The notes under the pieces: model-generated
The model's input: only the letters and a program-made list of their open reading frames with translations
Databases searched by the model: none
What the model was told of the DNA's origin: nothing
In this document: positions 16,230 to 25,530 of the stretch, in pieces
Numbering within the stretch: position 1 is the first letter of the stretch
Layout of the letters: each line of letters begins with the position of its first letter
Translations under genes and position numbers: made by a program
Origin: Halosimplex halobium
GTDB lineage: Archaea; Halobacteriota; Halobacteria; Halobacteriales; Haloarculaceae
Assembly (NCBI RefSeq): GCF_051414055.1
Contig: NZ_JBLKNX010000022.1
Coordinates: forward strand, 22,368 to 86,367
Reading direction: 5' to 3'
DNA length: 64,000 nt

Positions 16230-17288
16230 ATGACCGACCAAGGGATCGACGACGGCACGCTCAGGGACGAGCTGAACGTGTTCGGCTTCTCGGACACGGA
16301 GATCGACACCTACCTTGCGATCCTCGAACAGGGCGAGACGACCGTGCGGACGGTCGCGGAGGCGGCGGACGTGACCCAGCGGGCGGTGTACAACATCGCC
16401 GAGCGCCTGGAGGACCGCAACCTCGTCGTGGTCAACGACCACGCCTCGCCGACGACGATCCGGGCGCGGCCCCCCGAGGAGGCCATCGACGCGCTGTCGA
16501 ACCGCCTGGAGTCGATCACCCCGACGCTGGAGGACCGGTTCAACCGGACCGAACCCCAGACGCCGGAGATCCAGATCATCAAGGCCCGCGAGACCGCGGT
16601 CAAGCGGCTCCGGACGGGGATCTCCGAGGCCGACAACGAGGTGCTCGTGGCGGTCCCGGGCCACTCCTACGAGGACATCGAGCCGGAACTGCGGGACGCC
16701 GTCGACCGCGGCGTGCTCGTCTTCCTGCTGATCGGCGGGATGGCGGATCTGGAGGTCGACGAGTCTCGACTGGAGGAGACGGCAGCGGTCGTCCGGTCGT
16801 GGTCCGAGCGACTCCCCTTCATGTACGCCGCCGACGACGAGGCGGCGATGATCGGCCACTCGGGCATCCTCTCGGGCACCCACGTCGACGAGGAGGCCGT
16901 CGCCGTCACGGAGGACAACCTGGCCGGCTCCATCGTCGGGCTGTACTTCGGCGCCTACTGGCCGGCGGCGACCGAGGTCCACGTCCGCGAGCCCGGCGAC
17001 CTCCCGCGGACCTTCGAGTGGTTCCGCCACTCCGTGCTGGAGGCCGTCCTCCACCGCCGCGAGGGGACGGAACTGGAAGCGGTGGTCCGGACCGACGAGG
17101 GGCCGGAGGTCGCCGGCCGCGTCAGCCAGGTCCGCCAGGCGTTCGTCGAGCCGTCGACCAACGACTACACGCTGGAGACCAGCCTCTACCTGGAGACCGG
17201 CCGCGGCGAGGTCAGCATCGGCGGCCCCGGCTCGTTCATCGAGGAGTACGAGGGCGACGAGGTGACCCTGCGTCCGACCGACGAGTAG
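16230..17288 (+). CDS. TrmB-family sugar-sensing transcriptional regulator
   Basis: 352 residues. The N-terminal wHTH of the TrmB family (residues about 12-75: FGFSDTEIDTYLAILEQGETTVRTVAEAADVTQRAVYNIAERLEDRNLV) is followed by a helical linker and the phospholipase-D-like middle and beta-rich C-terminal sugar-binding domain (to about 340). TrmB proteins repress or activate sugar transport and glycolytic genes and are relieved by maltose, glucose or similar sugars. It sits behind the ABC operon and glucosidases, so it probably controls them. The region before the ATG has CCGTTCAACGG (16210-16220), a possible autoregulatory site overlapping the expected transcription start. Confidence 0.88.
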   Translation: MTDQGIDDGTLRDELNVFGFSDTEIDTYLAILEQGETTVRTVAEAADVTQRAVYNIAERLEDRNLVVVNDHASPTTIRARPPEEAIDALSNRLESITPTLEDRFNRTEPQTPEIQIIKARETAVKRLRTGISEADNEVLVAVPGHSYEDIEPELRDAVDRGVLVFLLIGGMADLEVDESRLEETAAVVRSWSERLPFMYAADDEAAMIGHSGILSGTHVDEEAVAVTEDNLAGSIVGLYFGAYWPAATEVHVREPGDLPRTFEWFRHSVLEAVLHRREGTELEAVVRTDEGPEVAGRVSQVRQAFVEPSTNDYTLETSLYLETGRGEVSIGGPGSFIEEYEGDEVTLRPTDE

Positions 17289-17325
17289 TCGCGGTCTCGA
17301 CGGTTCTCCCCCACGTTTCGAACAC

Positions 17326-17339
17326 CCGAAGACGTTCGG
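17326..17339. promoter_or_regulatory. CCGAA-N4-TTCGG inverted repeat upstream of a DUF2249 gene
   Basis: Perfect 5-bp arms around GACG, ending 37 bp before the ATG of the DUF2249 gene. The same arms recur at 18624-18637, and CGAA-N4-TTCG cores recur at 28140, 28169 and (one mismatch) 19938. The 5-4-5 architecture is that of FNR/CRP-class operators. Confidence 0.6.
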
Positions 17340-17376
17340 CACAACCCCTGGGAGCGTCGGTGCCGTACGCTCTCGT

Positions 17377-17649
17377 ATGTCCACCGGACTGAACCCCGAG
17401 ACGGTCGTCGCCGAGACCGGCGCACCCCGCGACGCGCCGCGGGAGACGCTGGACGTGCGCGAGCTGGGGCCGCCCAAGCCGCTGTCGAACACGCTCGAAC
17501 GGCTGGTCGAGCTGGACGACGGGACGGTGCTGGTCCAGTTCAACGACCGCGCGCCACAGCACCTCTACCCCAAGCTCGACGACCGCGGCTACGAGTACGC
17601 GACCGTCGAGCGCGACGGCGTCACCGTCACGACGATCTGGCGGGCATGA
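17377..17649 (+). CDS. DUF2249-domain protein (TusA-like fold)
   Basis: 90 residues. The core TLDVRELGPPKPLSNTLERLVELDDGTVLVQFNDRAPQHLYPKLDDRGYEY is the DUF2249 pattern, a TusA/SirA-like small alpha-beta domain, here without the TusA cysteine. In haloarchaea these proteins cluster with nitrite/nitric oxide and heme-copper genes, and a role in redox or copper handling has been suggested from context only. It overlaps the next gene by 4 bp (ATGA). Confidence 0.82.
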   Translation: MSTGLNPETVVAETGAPRDAPRETLDVRELGPPKPLSNTLERLVELDDGTVLVQFNDRAPQHLYPKLDDRGYEYATVERDGVTVTTIWRA

Positions 17650-18017
17650 CCGGCGCGTCGTCGACCGGAGCGAATGAGGGCACCGACGCCGACGCCGTCG
17701 ACGGTGCGGAGCGTCCGGCCGACCCGGGCGCCGAAACGACCGACCAGGCCGCCGAGACGCCCGATCCCGACGCGGCCCGCGCGCGGATCCGGGAGCGCGC
17801 CGGCGAGGTCCGCGAGCGTGAGGTCGAGACAGCACTGACGAAGCTCGACACTCGGGGCGACCTCTCGGAGCGCGACCGCGAGGCGGTCGAACGGCTCGCC
17901 GACCGGCTGGTCGCCCGGCTGCTGGCCGCGCCCGAGCGGAGCCTCCGGGCGGCGGCGGAGGGCGACGACCACGACCCCGAGACCGTCGCCACGGCGCTGT
18001 CGCTGTTCGGCGAATAG
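17646..18017 (+). CDS. Free-standing glutamyl-tRNA-reductase-type C-terminal dimerisation domain
   Basis: 123 residues. After a disordered acidic N-terminus (about 45 aa), the rest (ARIRERAGEVREREVETAL, then LSERDREAVERLADRLVARLLAAPERSLRAAA) looks like the helical dimerisation domain found at the C-terminus of HemA. The catalytic and NADPH-binding domains of HemA are absent, so it cannot be a reductase. Coupled to the DUF2249 gene by ATGA overlap. It may dimerise on its own or with HemA; function unknown. Confidence 0.7.
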   Translation: MTGASSTGANEGTDADAVDGAERPADPGAETTDQAAETPDPDAARARIRERAGEVREREVETALTKLDTRGDLSERDREAVERLADRLVARLLAAPERSLRAAAEGDDHDPETVATALSLFGE

Positions 18018-18060
18018 TACGTTTCGCGGCCGCGGTGGGAAAGCGAGCCGGAGAGGGTCG

Positions 18061-18354
18061 TCAACCCTCGGCGAGGACGAGCAGCGCGACGCTGTCCTCG
18101 CGGGCCCGCGGGGAGATGTCCTGGTCGCCGGAGAACCGGGCGGCGTCGCCGGCGGCCAGCTCGACCGTCTCGTCGCCGAGGGTCATCTCGATCTCGCCGT
18201 CGACGACGTAGCAGACGATCTCTCTGTCGGGGTGCTGGTGTGGCGGGACGCGGTCGCCCTCGTCGAGGGCGAGCCGGACGGTCTTCGGCGCCCCCTCGAA
18301 GAGGACGCCCCGGCCGTCGCCGTCCAGGTCCGGGAGGTGGACGACCTCGCTCAT
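18061..18354 (-). CDS. Cupin-domain protein
   Basis: 97 residues forming a single cupin barrel. Metal-binding-type residues are visible in the first motif (DRVPPHQHPDREIVCYVVDGEIEMTLGD: H-x-H and a following E) and in ETVELAAGDAARFSGDQDISPRA. Start at ATG 18354 overlaps the stop of the DUF2249 gene upstream (ATGA). No catalytic assignment; cupins next to DUF2249 genes are a recurrent haloarchaeal redox arrangement. Confidence 0.8.
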   Translation of the reverse strand: MSEVVHLPDLDGDGRGVLFEGAPKTVRLALDEGDRVPPHQHPDREIVCYVVDGEIEMTLGDETVELAAGDAARFSGDQDISPRAREDSVALLVLAEG

Positions 18355-18584
18355 TCCTTGGGGAGGTCGGCGACGAATTCGTCGGTCTCGCGCCGCTCGA
18401 CCGAGTAGTTCTCGGCGTCGAACTCGTCGACCTCGGCCTGGAACTCGTAGAACAGCGGCTTCGGTTCGTGGTCGTTGACGATCCGCAGCGTCTCGCCACT
18501 CGCCAGATCCTCGAAGGCCTCGTGGATCATCGGGTGGCGCTCCGGCGGCGGCACGTCGCGGATGTCGAGCGTGGTCGCTGGCAT
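18351..18584 (-). CDS. DUF2249-domain protein
   Basis: 77 residues: MPATTLDIRDVPPPERHPMI opens the domain and ETLRIVNDHEPKPLFYEFQAE is the central DUF2249 strand-helix. It is the shorter second copy in this cluster. First gene of a two-gene operon with the cupin, divergent from the NnrS-like gene; the CCGAA-N4-TTCGG site at 18624-18637 lies between the two start codons. Confidence 0.82.
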   Translation of the reverse strand: MPATTLDIRDVPPPERHPMIHEAFEDLASGETLRIVNDHEPKPLFYEFQAEVDEFDAENYSVERRETDEFVADLPKE

Positions 18585-18623
18585 ACGTCCGACGGTTGGC
18601 CGCCCGCACGCCTCTCCCTTTGC

Positions 18624-18637
18624 CCGAATATGTTCGG
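18624..18637. promoter_or_regulatory. CCGAA-N4-TTCGG operator-like site in divergent promoter
   Basis: Sequence CCGAATATGTTCGG, perfect 5-bp arms around TATG, 40 bp upstream of the DUF2249 start on one side and 72 bp upstream of the membrane protein start on the other. Its 12-bp core, CGAATATGTTCG, is identical to the site at 28169-28180 before the multicopper oxidase. Confidence 0.65.
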
Positions 18638-18708
18638 CCACGAGGACGACGTTTCGACCGAGCGCGTTCGCCACCAGATTGAGGGGGCGAGCGGACGAGG
18701 TCGGGGGT

Positions 18709-19896
18709 ATGTCGGCGACGCTCTCGCGGTGGTCGCGGGCGCTGGTCGCGGCCGGGGTCTGCTGGCTGGTCGCCTGGCAGGCGGCCGCGCTCGCGGGGCT
18801 CCCGCGGCGGACGACGGTCGCGCTCGGGCTCTACGGGTTCGTCCTTGGGGTCGTCTTCGGGAAGGCGTACTCGCTGGTGCCCTCCTACTTCGACCGGTCG
18901 CTGGCGTGGCCGCGGGCGCCCGCGGTCCACCTGCCGCTGGCGGTCGGCGGGACCGCCGGGCTCGCCCTGGCGCCGCTGGCAAAAGTACCCGCCGTGGTGG
19001 GCTCGCTCGGCGCGACGGCGTGGGCGGCCGGCGTCGCGGTCTTCCTCGCGACGCTCGCCTGGACCGTCCGCGACAACCCGACCGGCAGCGAGACCGGGAC
19101 GGGCGACCACAACGCCGACCGGCGGCCGGTCGACCGCGCCGCGAACCTGTTCGTCCCGGTCGTGTTCGCCTACCTCGCCGTGGGGTCGTGGGAGACGCTG
19201 GCCGCCCGGGTCGCCCTCGCGCCGGCGGTCCTCGATGGCTACCCGCCGCGGGCGACGCACCTGCTGGCCGCCGGCGGCGCCGCACTCCTCCTGTTCGCCG
19301 TCGGCTTCCGCCTCCTGCCCCGCTTTCTCGTCGTCGACCTCCCGTCGTGGGTGCCGTGGGCTGTCCTCCCACCGGGGGCCGTCGGCCCCGCGCTGCTGGC
19401 CGCGGGGTTGCCTGCCGGCCCCGTCTTCCGGGTGGGAGCCGTCCTCGAAGCCGTCGCCGTGGTCGGGTTCGCCGCGGCGTACGTCCGGCTCTACCGCGCC
19501 AGCGACCGCGACCGGGTAGGCTTTCTCGGCCCGCTGGTGGGGGTCGGGTTCGGCGTCCTCGCCGTCGCGCTCGGCCTGTCGTTCGCGTTCGGTCCGGTCG
19601 ACCCGGCGCTGGTCGCCGCCCACTACCGCCTGAACCTGCTCGGCTTCCTCGGCCTCTCGGTCGTCGGCGTCACGTTCCAGTTCTACCCGCCGACGGTCGG
19701 TCGGTTCCCCGGCGCGGGCGACGGGCTGGCGCGGGCCGCGATGGGGCTGGTCGCCGGCGGGCTCGTCCTCGAACTCGTCGCCGCGGCGGTCCCGGTCGCG
19801 CTCGTGCCGACGGCCGGCCGGGCGCTCGCGCTCGTCGGTGCGGTCGCGTACGCATACCTCGTCCTCGGCGTGTTCGTCCAGCGGGCGCGGGACTGA
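18709..19896 (+). CDS. NnrS / heme-copper-oxidase-like polytopic membrane protein
   Basis: 395 residues from ATG 18709 with about twelve membrane helices. Histidines sit at helix starts in THLLAAGGAALLLFAVGFRLLPRF (about 180-205) and AHYRLNLLGFLGLSVVGVTFQF (about 304-325), a spacing reminiscent of NnrS and heme-copper-oxidase-like proteins, but the full set of oxidase ligands is missing. NnrS proteins are linked to nitric oxide tolerance. The neighbours (DUF2249, cupin, oxidase subunit I) and the shared operator support an NO- or oxygen-related redox role. Family call moderate, function inferred. Confidence 0.6.
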   Translation: MSATLSRWSRALVAAGVCWLVAWQAAALAGLPRRTTVALGLYGFVLGVVFGKAYSLVPSYFDRSLAWPRAPAVHLPLAVGGTAGLALAPLAKVPAVVGSLGATAWAAGVAVFLATLAWTVRDNPTGSETGTGDHNADRRPVDRAANLFVPVVFAYLAVGSWETLAARVALAPAVLDGYPPRATHLLAAGGAALLLFAVGFRLLPRFLVVDLPSWVPWAVLPPGAVGPALLAAGLPAGPVFRVGAVLEAVAVVGFAAAYVRLYRASDRDRVGFLGPLVGVGFGVLAVALGLSFAFGPVDPALVAAHYRLNLLGFLGLSVVGVTFQFYPPTVGRFPGAGDGLARAAMGLVAGGLVLELVAAAVPVALVPTAGRALALVGAVAYAYLVLGVFVQRARD

Positions 19897-19937
19897 TCCG
19901 TCGACTGCCCGCCCACTGCACCCCGGAAAAGGCGGCC

Positions 19938-19949
19938 CGAACACGTTCC
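19938..19949. promoter_or_regulatory. Imperfect CGAA-N4-TTCG site before the lone oxidase gene
   Basis: CGAACACGTTCC, one mismatch at the last base, 40 bp before the ATG of the oxidase subunit I gene. Weaker than the other sites but placed like them. Confidence 0.4.
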
Positions 19950-19989
19950 CGAGAAGACCCAGGGGGGAGGGGGGTGAATCCCCCGGCAC

Positions 19990-21810
<1,821 letters not shown>

Positions 21811-21843
21811 CCGGCGACTGTTCGGCCACGAAGTCTCGGGTTC

Positions 21844-22272
21844 CTACCGATCCGTCGTATCGAGCAAGATGGCGTCGGAGACGTTGGCACCAGCGAGGTC
21901 CGCGTCGGTAACGTCCGCGGCGGCGAATTTGGCGCGTGTGAGGTCCGCATCCGATAGATCGGCACCGGTGAGCGTCGCGCGAGTCAGTCGCGCTCTGGAT
22001 AGATCCGCGTCGTGAAGGTCCGCGTCGCGAAGGACCGCCACGTTGAGTTTCGCGTCGGACAGGTCGACACCGGAGAGGTCCGCCTCGCGGAGCGCGGCAC
22101 CGGAGAGGTCCGCGTCGGAGAGGTCTGCTCCCGCAAGGTGTGCCCCGACGAGGAGGGACTTGGACAGGTCGACCCCGGAGAGGTCCGCATCCGGGTGGAT
22201 GTCGTCGGCAGAAACCGATTCGTCGTTCGGAATCACAAACTCCGGTTCGCCCATGCGTAACCGTACTGACAT
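21844..22272 (-). CDS. Pentapeptide-repeat protein
   Basis: 142 residues. From about residue 28 to 137 the chain is a run of roughly twenty A(D/N)LXX pentapeptides (DLSGVDLSKSLLVGAHLAGADLS and so on), which fold as a right-handed quadrilateral beta-helix. The short N-terminal cap (MGEPEFVIPNDES) suggests that ATG 22254 may be the true start rather than 22272. Pentapeptide proteins can mimic DNA or act as scaffolds; no target can be read here. Monocistronic. Confidence 0.85.
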   Translation of the reverse strand: MSVRLRMGEPEFVIPNDESVSADDIHPDADLSGVDLSKSLLVGAHLAGADLSDADLSGAALREADLSGVDLSDAKLNVAVLRDADLHDADLSRARLTRATLTGADLSDADLTRAKFAAADVTDADLAGANVSDAILLDTTDR

Positions 22273-22388
22273 TCAGTACTTAGTGGTATCCATGCGAGGC
22301 GGAGCCCCGTCGAGAGGTGGGCCCGCGGACTCGATACCGTTCGCCGGAGTCCACTGTGTTGATTGGGTAGGCCACCCAAACGGATCCC

Positions 22389-22847
22389 ATGAGTGACGAC
22401 GGCGACCGCGCCCGCATGGTAGGGATCAACCACGTCGCGCTGTCGGTCGGCGACGCCGGGGAGGCCCGGGAGTTCTACGGGTCGATCTTCGACTTCCCGG
22501 TCCGCGGGGAGACCGACTCGGCGGTGTTCCTCGACATGGGCGACCAGTTCCTCGCGCTCTCGGAGGACGCCGACGCCGGGGAGCGGGCCGATCGGCACCG
22601 CCACTTCGGGCTCGTCGTCGACGACGCGGACCTCGTCGAGCGGCGGCTCGAAGCCGAGGGGGTCGAACGGCTCGATCAGGACGGGCTGGACTTCCGCGAC
22701 CCGTGGGGCAACCGGATCCAGGTCGTCCAGTACGACGAAGTGCAGTTCACCAAGGCCGACCACGTTCTCGACGGGATGGACCTCGACCTGGACAAGACCG
22801 ACGCGGCGCGCGACGAACTCGCCGCGAAGGGGATGGCACCCGAGTGA
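22389..22847 (+). CDS. VOC/glyoxalase-fold protein
   Basis: 152 residues. Vicinal-oxygen-chelate fold with paired beta-alpha-beta-beta-beta units: INHVALSVGDAGEAREFYGSIF at the start with a metal-ligand-type His (H15), RHFGLVVDDADLVERRLEAEG opening the second unit, then DPWGNRIQVVQYDE. About 30 helical residues follow at the C-terminus. The family includes glyoxalases, dioxygenases and resistance proteins; nothing narrows the substrate. An ATG at codon 10 is an alternative start. Confidence 0.82.
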   Translation: MSDDGDRARMVGINHVALSVGDAGEAREFYGSIFDFPVRGETDSAVFLDMGDQFLALSEDADAGERADRHRHFGLVVDDADLVERRLEAEGVERLDQDGLDFRDPWGNRIQVVQYDEVQFTKADHVLDGMDLDLDKTDAARDELAAKGMAPE

Positions 22848-22915
22848 GGGAGAGCGAGCCGAATCGAGCCGGCCCGGTTTCGGCCGGAGCGGAGCCGGGA
22901 ACTCCGCTGGCGCCC

Positions 22916-22935
22916 GATCAAAGGCTCCTTTGATC
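22916..22935. promoter_or_regulatory. Perfect 9-bp inverted repeat between VOC and lipoprotein genes
   Basis: GATCAAAGG, CT, CCTTTGATC. It starts 69 bp after the VOC stop and ends 40 bp before the lipoprotein ATG. It could be an operator of the lipoprotein gene or a transcription-terminating hairpin for the VOC gene. A second short pair (CCACG/CGTGG) follows within 30 bp. Confidence 0.5.
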
Positions 22936-22975
22936 CACGACAAGGCCCTTTCTTCCGTGGGGCGGCCTTCCGGGT

Positions 22976-23710
22976 ATGGAACGGACTCGACTGCTCGCCG
23001 TGCTGATCGCACTGGTGGCCGCCGGCGGCTGTCTCGCCGCGCCCGGCCCCGGTGAGGGTGCGACGCCGACCGACTCTGTGGACCCGACCGACACGCCCGC
23101 CGAGACGCCGACCGCGACGCTGGCCGATTCGTCGCCGGGCGAGACGCCCGATTCACCTGCGTCGACGGAGACGCCGACGCCGGCGCCGCCGAGCGCGTCG
23201 GCGACGCCGAGCGAACCGACCGACGGGAACACGGTCGACTACGCCGCGCTGGCGCCGGCGTCGCAGGCGGCGTTCGACGACGCGCTCGACGGCGAGGTCT
23301 CCTTCGTGCCCGACTCGCCGTACGTCGAGGGCAACCACACTATCGAGGCGGCGGGCCCGTTCCGCGGCCACGCGTTCGTCCGCAAGGACGACCGGCTGTA
23401 CCGCGTCGACACGGCCACGGACGGGCGGCTGTACGCCTCCTACGGCATCTACGCCGACCCGGCTTCGCCCGACGAGAACGCCACCGTGACCGCCTACGGA
23501 AACCTCTCCGCGTCGGTTCGCGACGAGGTCCGGTGGGCGGTCGAGAACGGCTCGTACGGCGTCCCGATGGGCAAGTGGGACTCGCTCCCCGGGGAGCTAC
23601 AGGAGACCTCGCGCGTCCGATACGACGGGGAGACCTACCGCCTGAGTTACGCGGTGGGCGACTACTGGGCCGAGACGCTGAGGGTCGAGCGGGTCGAATC
23701 GGCCTCGTAA
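22976..23710 (+). CDS. Secreted lipoprotein of unknown function
   Basis: 244 residues. Sec-type signal MERTRLLAVLIALVAAGGC with lipobox AGGC, then a long Thr/Pro/Ser-rich stalk (about 25-85) typical of haloarchaeal surface proteins, then a folded domain of about 155 residues (YAALAPASQAAFDDAL to VGDYWAETLRVERVE). The domain looks like those found in haloarchaeal proteins with repeated lipoprotein sensors, but no named family is certain. Anchored outside the membrane. Confidence 0.7.
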   Translation: MERTRLLAVLIALVAAGGCLAAPGPGEGATPTDSVDPTDTPAETPTATLADSSPGETPDSPASTETPTPAPPSASATPSEPTDGNTVDYAALAPASQAAFDDALDGEVSFVPDSPYVEGNHTIEAAGPFRGHAFVRKDDRLYRVDTATDGRLYASYGIYADPASPDENATVTAYGNLSASVRDEVRWAVENGSYGVPMGKWDSLPGELQETSRVRYDGETYRLSYAVGDYWAETLRVERVESAS

Positions 23711-23784
23711 CTCTGTCCTGACTGTCGTGTTAGGTAGTCTATGTGTACGAAAAACATTTACAATAGGTAGCCAATGGCACACCC

Positions 23785-24801
23785 ATGGACGACTACTTCG
23801 ACAGGACGACGTTGCGGGTGGTCGTGGTCGGTCTGGTGGCGATGGCGGCGGTCGCCGTCGGCGCGGCGACGGTGGCGTCGGCCCTCGACACTGGGACCCC
23901 GGCGGCCGACAGTTCGGTCGAGCGGGACTCCGGCGGCGTGTCGGATCCCCCGCTGGGAACGCCGTCGAACCCGAACGAGGGGCCGCCCGAGGAGGGGACG
24001 CCGGTCGGACCGCCCAGGGAGCCCGGGGAACCGCTCGAACTGACGCGGTGCGTCCAGCCGCTGACGACGTGGTGGGGCGGGCTGGTCTACTTCGGCGCGC
24101 TCGCGGCGGCGGTCGGGATGATCAAGCGCCGCTACTCCTTCGGCGCCTCGTTCCTCGGGCTGTACGCGCTGGCGCCGCCGGCGCTGCTCTCGTATTTCCT
24201 CTCGACGGACTGTCCGAGCTACGACAGCCCGGGCATCGGGCCGGGGAACGTCACCAACACGGTTCTCCCCGGTGACGGTGGCGACCCGCTCGTCACGAAC
24301 CTCCCCGCGGAGGCGGTGCTGGGCGTCTTCGGCGTCGTCCTCGTCGGGACCGCGGCCGCGCTGTACCGCGCCTCGGGCGGCGACACTATCTCCGAGATCG
24401 ACGACCGCGACGTCGAGGCGGACGACGCCGACCCGCTCACCCCCCGGGACCTGGCGGCCGCGGCCGGCCGCGCCGCGGACCGGCTCGAAGACCACAACGC
24501 GGACGTGGACAACGAGGTCTACCGCGCGTGGTGGGAGATGACCAGCATGCTCGACGTGGCCGACCCCGACACGGCGACCCCCGGCGAGTTCGCCGACGCC
24601 GCCGTCGCCGCCGGCATGGGCGAAGACGACGTGGCCGAGCTGACGCGGCTGTTCGAGGAGGTCCGCTACGGCGAGCGCGACCCCGCCAGCCGCGAGAAAG
24701 TCGCCCTCTCGGTGTTCCGGTCCATCGAGCACGCCTACGGCGAGCGAACTGACGATTCTGACGGCGAGGGGACCGACGAGTCCGACGGCGAACGTCGTTA
24801 G
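23785..24801 (+). CDS. Membrane protein with C-terminal DUF4129-like domain
   Basis: 338 residues: N-terminal helix (11-33), an extracytoplasmic Pro-rich linker with the cysteine in LTRCVQPLTTWWGG, three further helices (about 90-110, 112-135 and 172-193), then a cytoplasmic domain of about 120 residues. The segment VYRAWWEMTSMLDVADPDTATPGEFADAAVAAGM with FEEVRYGERD is the DUF4129 pattern, often found in MoxR/DUF58/transglutaminase operons. None of those partners is adjacent here. TATA-like ATTTACAAT (23756-23764) predicts a leaderless ATG. Confidence 0.72.
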   Translation: MDDYFDRTTLRVVVVGLVAMAAVAVGAATVASALDTGTPAADSSVERDSGGVSDPPLGTPSNPNEGPPEEGTPVGPPREPGEPLELTRCVQPLTTWWGGLVYFGALAAAVGMIKRRYSFGASFLGLYALAPPALLSYFLSTDCPSYDSPGIGPGNVTNTVLPGDGGDPLVTNLPAEAVLGVFGVVLVGTAAALYRASGGDTISEIDDRDVEADDADPLTPRDLAAAAGRAADRLEDHNADVDNEVYRAWWEMTSMLDVADPDTATPGEFADAAVAAGMGEDDVAELTRLFEEVRYGERDPASREKVALSVFRSIEHAYGERTDDSDGEGTDESDGERR

Positions 24802-24925
24802 CGACCGGTCGACCTTCGAGTGACCGGGAGTGGTGTCACACCCGAACCGTCTCTGTAATTGGCTGTATCGACCGCGTTCGACAGTTCTCGACGACCGCTA
24901 TCGCTACTGACGGCGGGTGTTGAAC

Positions 24926-25165
24926 GCTCTCGCCGCGCTCGCTGTATCGGTGACCGCACTCGACAGCGAGTGCTGAATGCTCTCGCCGCGCTCGCTAGCT
25001 GGAGTGTCTACCGATGGAAACAGCGGACGCTGCAAGCTCTCGCCGCGCTCGCTAGCTGGAGTGTCTACCGCTGGAAACAGCAGACGCTACAAGCCCTCGC
25101 CGCGCTCGCTAGCTGGAGTGTCTACCGCTGGAAACAGCAGGCGATGAAAGCCCTCGCCGCGCTCG
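24926..25165 (+). repeat. 57-bp tandem repeat array
   Basis: Copies begin at 24979, 25036, 25093 and 25150 with an exact 57-bp period, plus a diverged, offset start at 24926 (53 bp earlier). Each unit contains GCTCTCGCCGCGCTCGCTAG, then AGTGTCTACCG, TGGAAACAGC. 57 bp is 19 codons, and one frame reads through all full copies as repeats of ALAALASWSVYRWKQ. Three of the four differences between the best copies are synonymous in that frame. No convincing start codon exists (TTG at 24859), so coding status is open. 24802-25530 holds no other gene. Confidence 0.85.
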
Positions 25166-25279
25166 CGGTCGCTGAGCGGGATATCCTCGCGGCCCAGGGG
25201 CCGCTTCGGATAGTGGCCCGTTCAGGCGACTAAATTGGACGCGAGCGCGCCTCGCCCTTTCAGTCCACCAGGGACAGCA

Positions 25280-25341
25280 CAGCACGGCACCGCGACCATC
25301 CCGCACAGCATGGCACCGCGACCGCTCCGCACAGCACCGCA
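25280..25341. repeat. 26-bp tandem repeat, about 2.4 copies
   Basis: Two adjacent 26-bp units (25280-25305 and 25306-25331) beginning CAGCA(C/T)GGCACCGCGACC, followed by a partial third. Non-coding, between the 57-bp array and a strong hairpin. Confidence 0.7.
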
Positions 25342-25413
25342 GACAGCCACATACCTCCCCAGCCGATTGCGCTTCTCGGCCTGCGGCCTGTGATGACTCA
25401 TCCCTCGCGCGGT

Positions 25414-25441
25414 GCTGTCGCGACACGAGAGTCGCGACAGC
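25414..25441. repeat. 11-bp perfect inverted repeat (hairpin)
   Basis: GCTGTCGCGAC, 6-nt loop ACGAGA, GTCGCGACAGC. A very stable stem-loop, about 90 bp before the start of the lipoprotein gene. No U tract follows, so not a classical terminator; possibly a structured leader, a remnant of a mobile element end, or an operator. Confidence 0.6.
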
Positions 25442-25530
25442 GCGCGCCGACCGCACCGCCCACTGTTCGTCGTCTCCGGACAGCACACACCCGCCATGCA
25501 TCTTTTGCTCCCGCGGGCCGAACCCGGCGT

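Noticed and set aside
24926..25165. CRISPR array
   Set aside because: The 57-bp units are contiguous tandem repeats without spacers.
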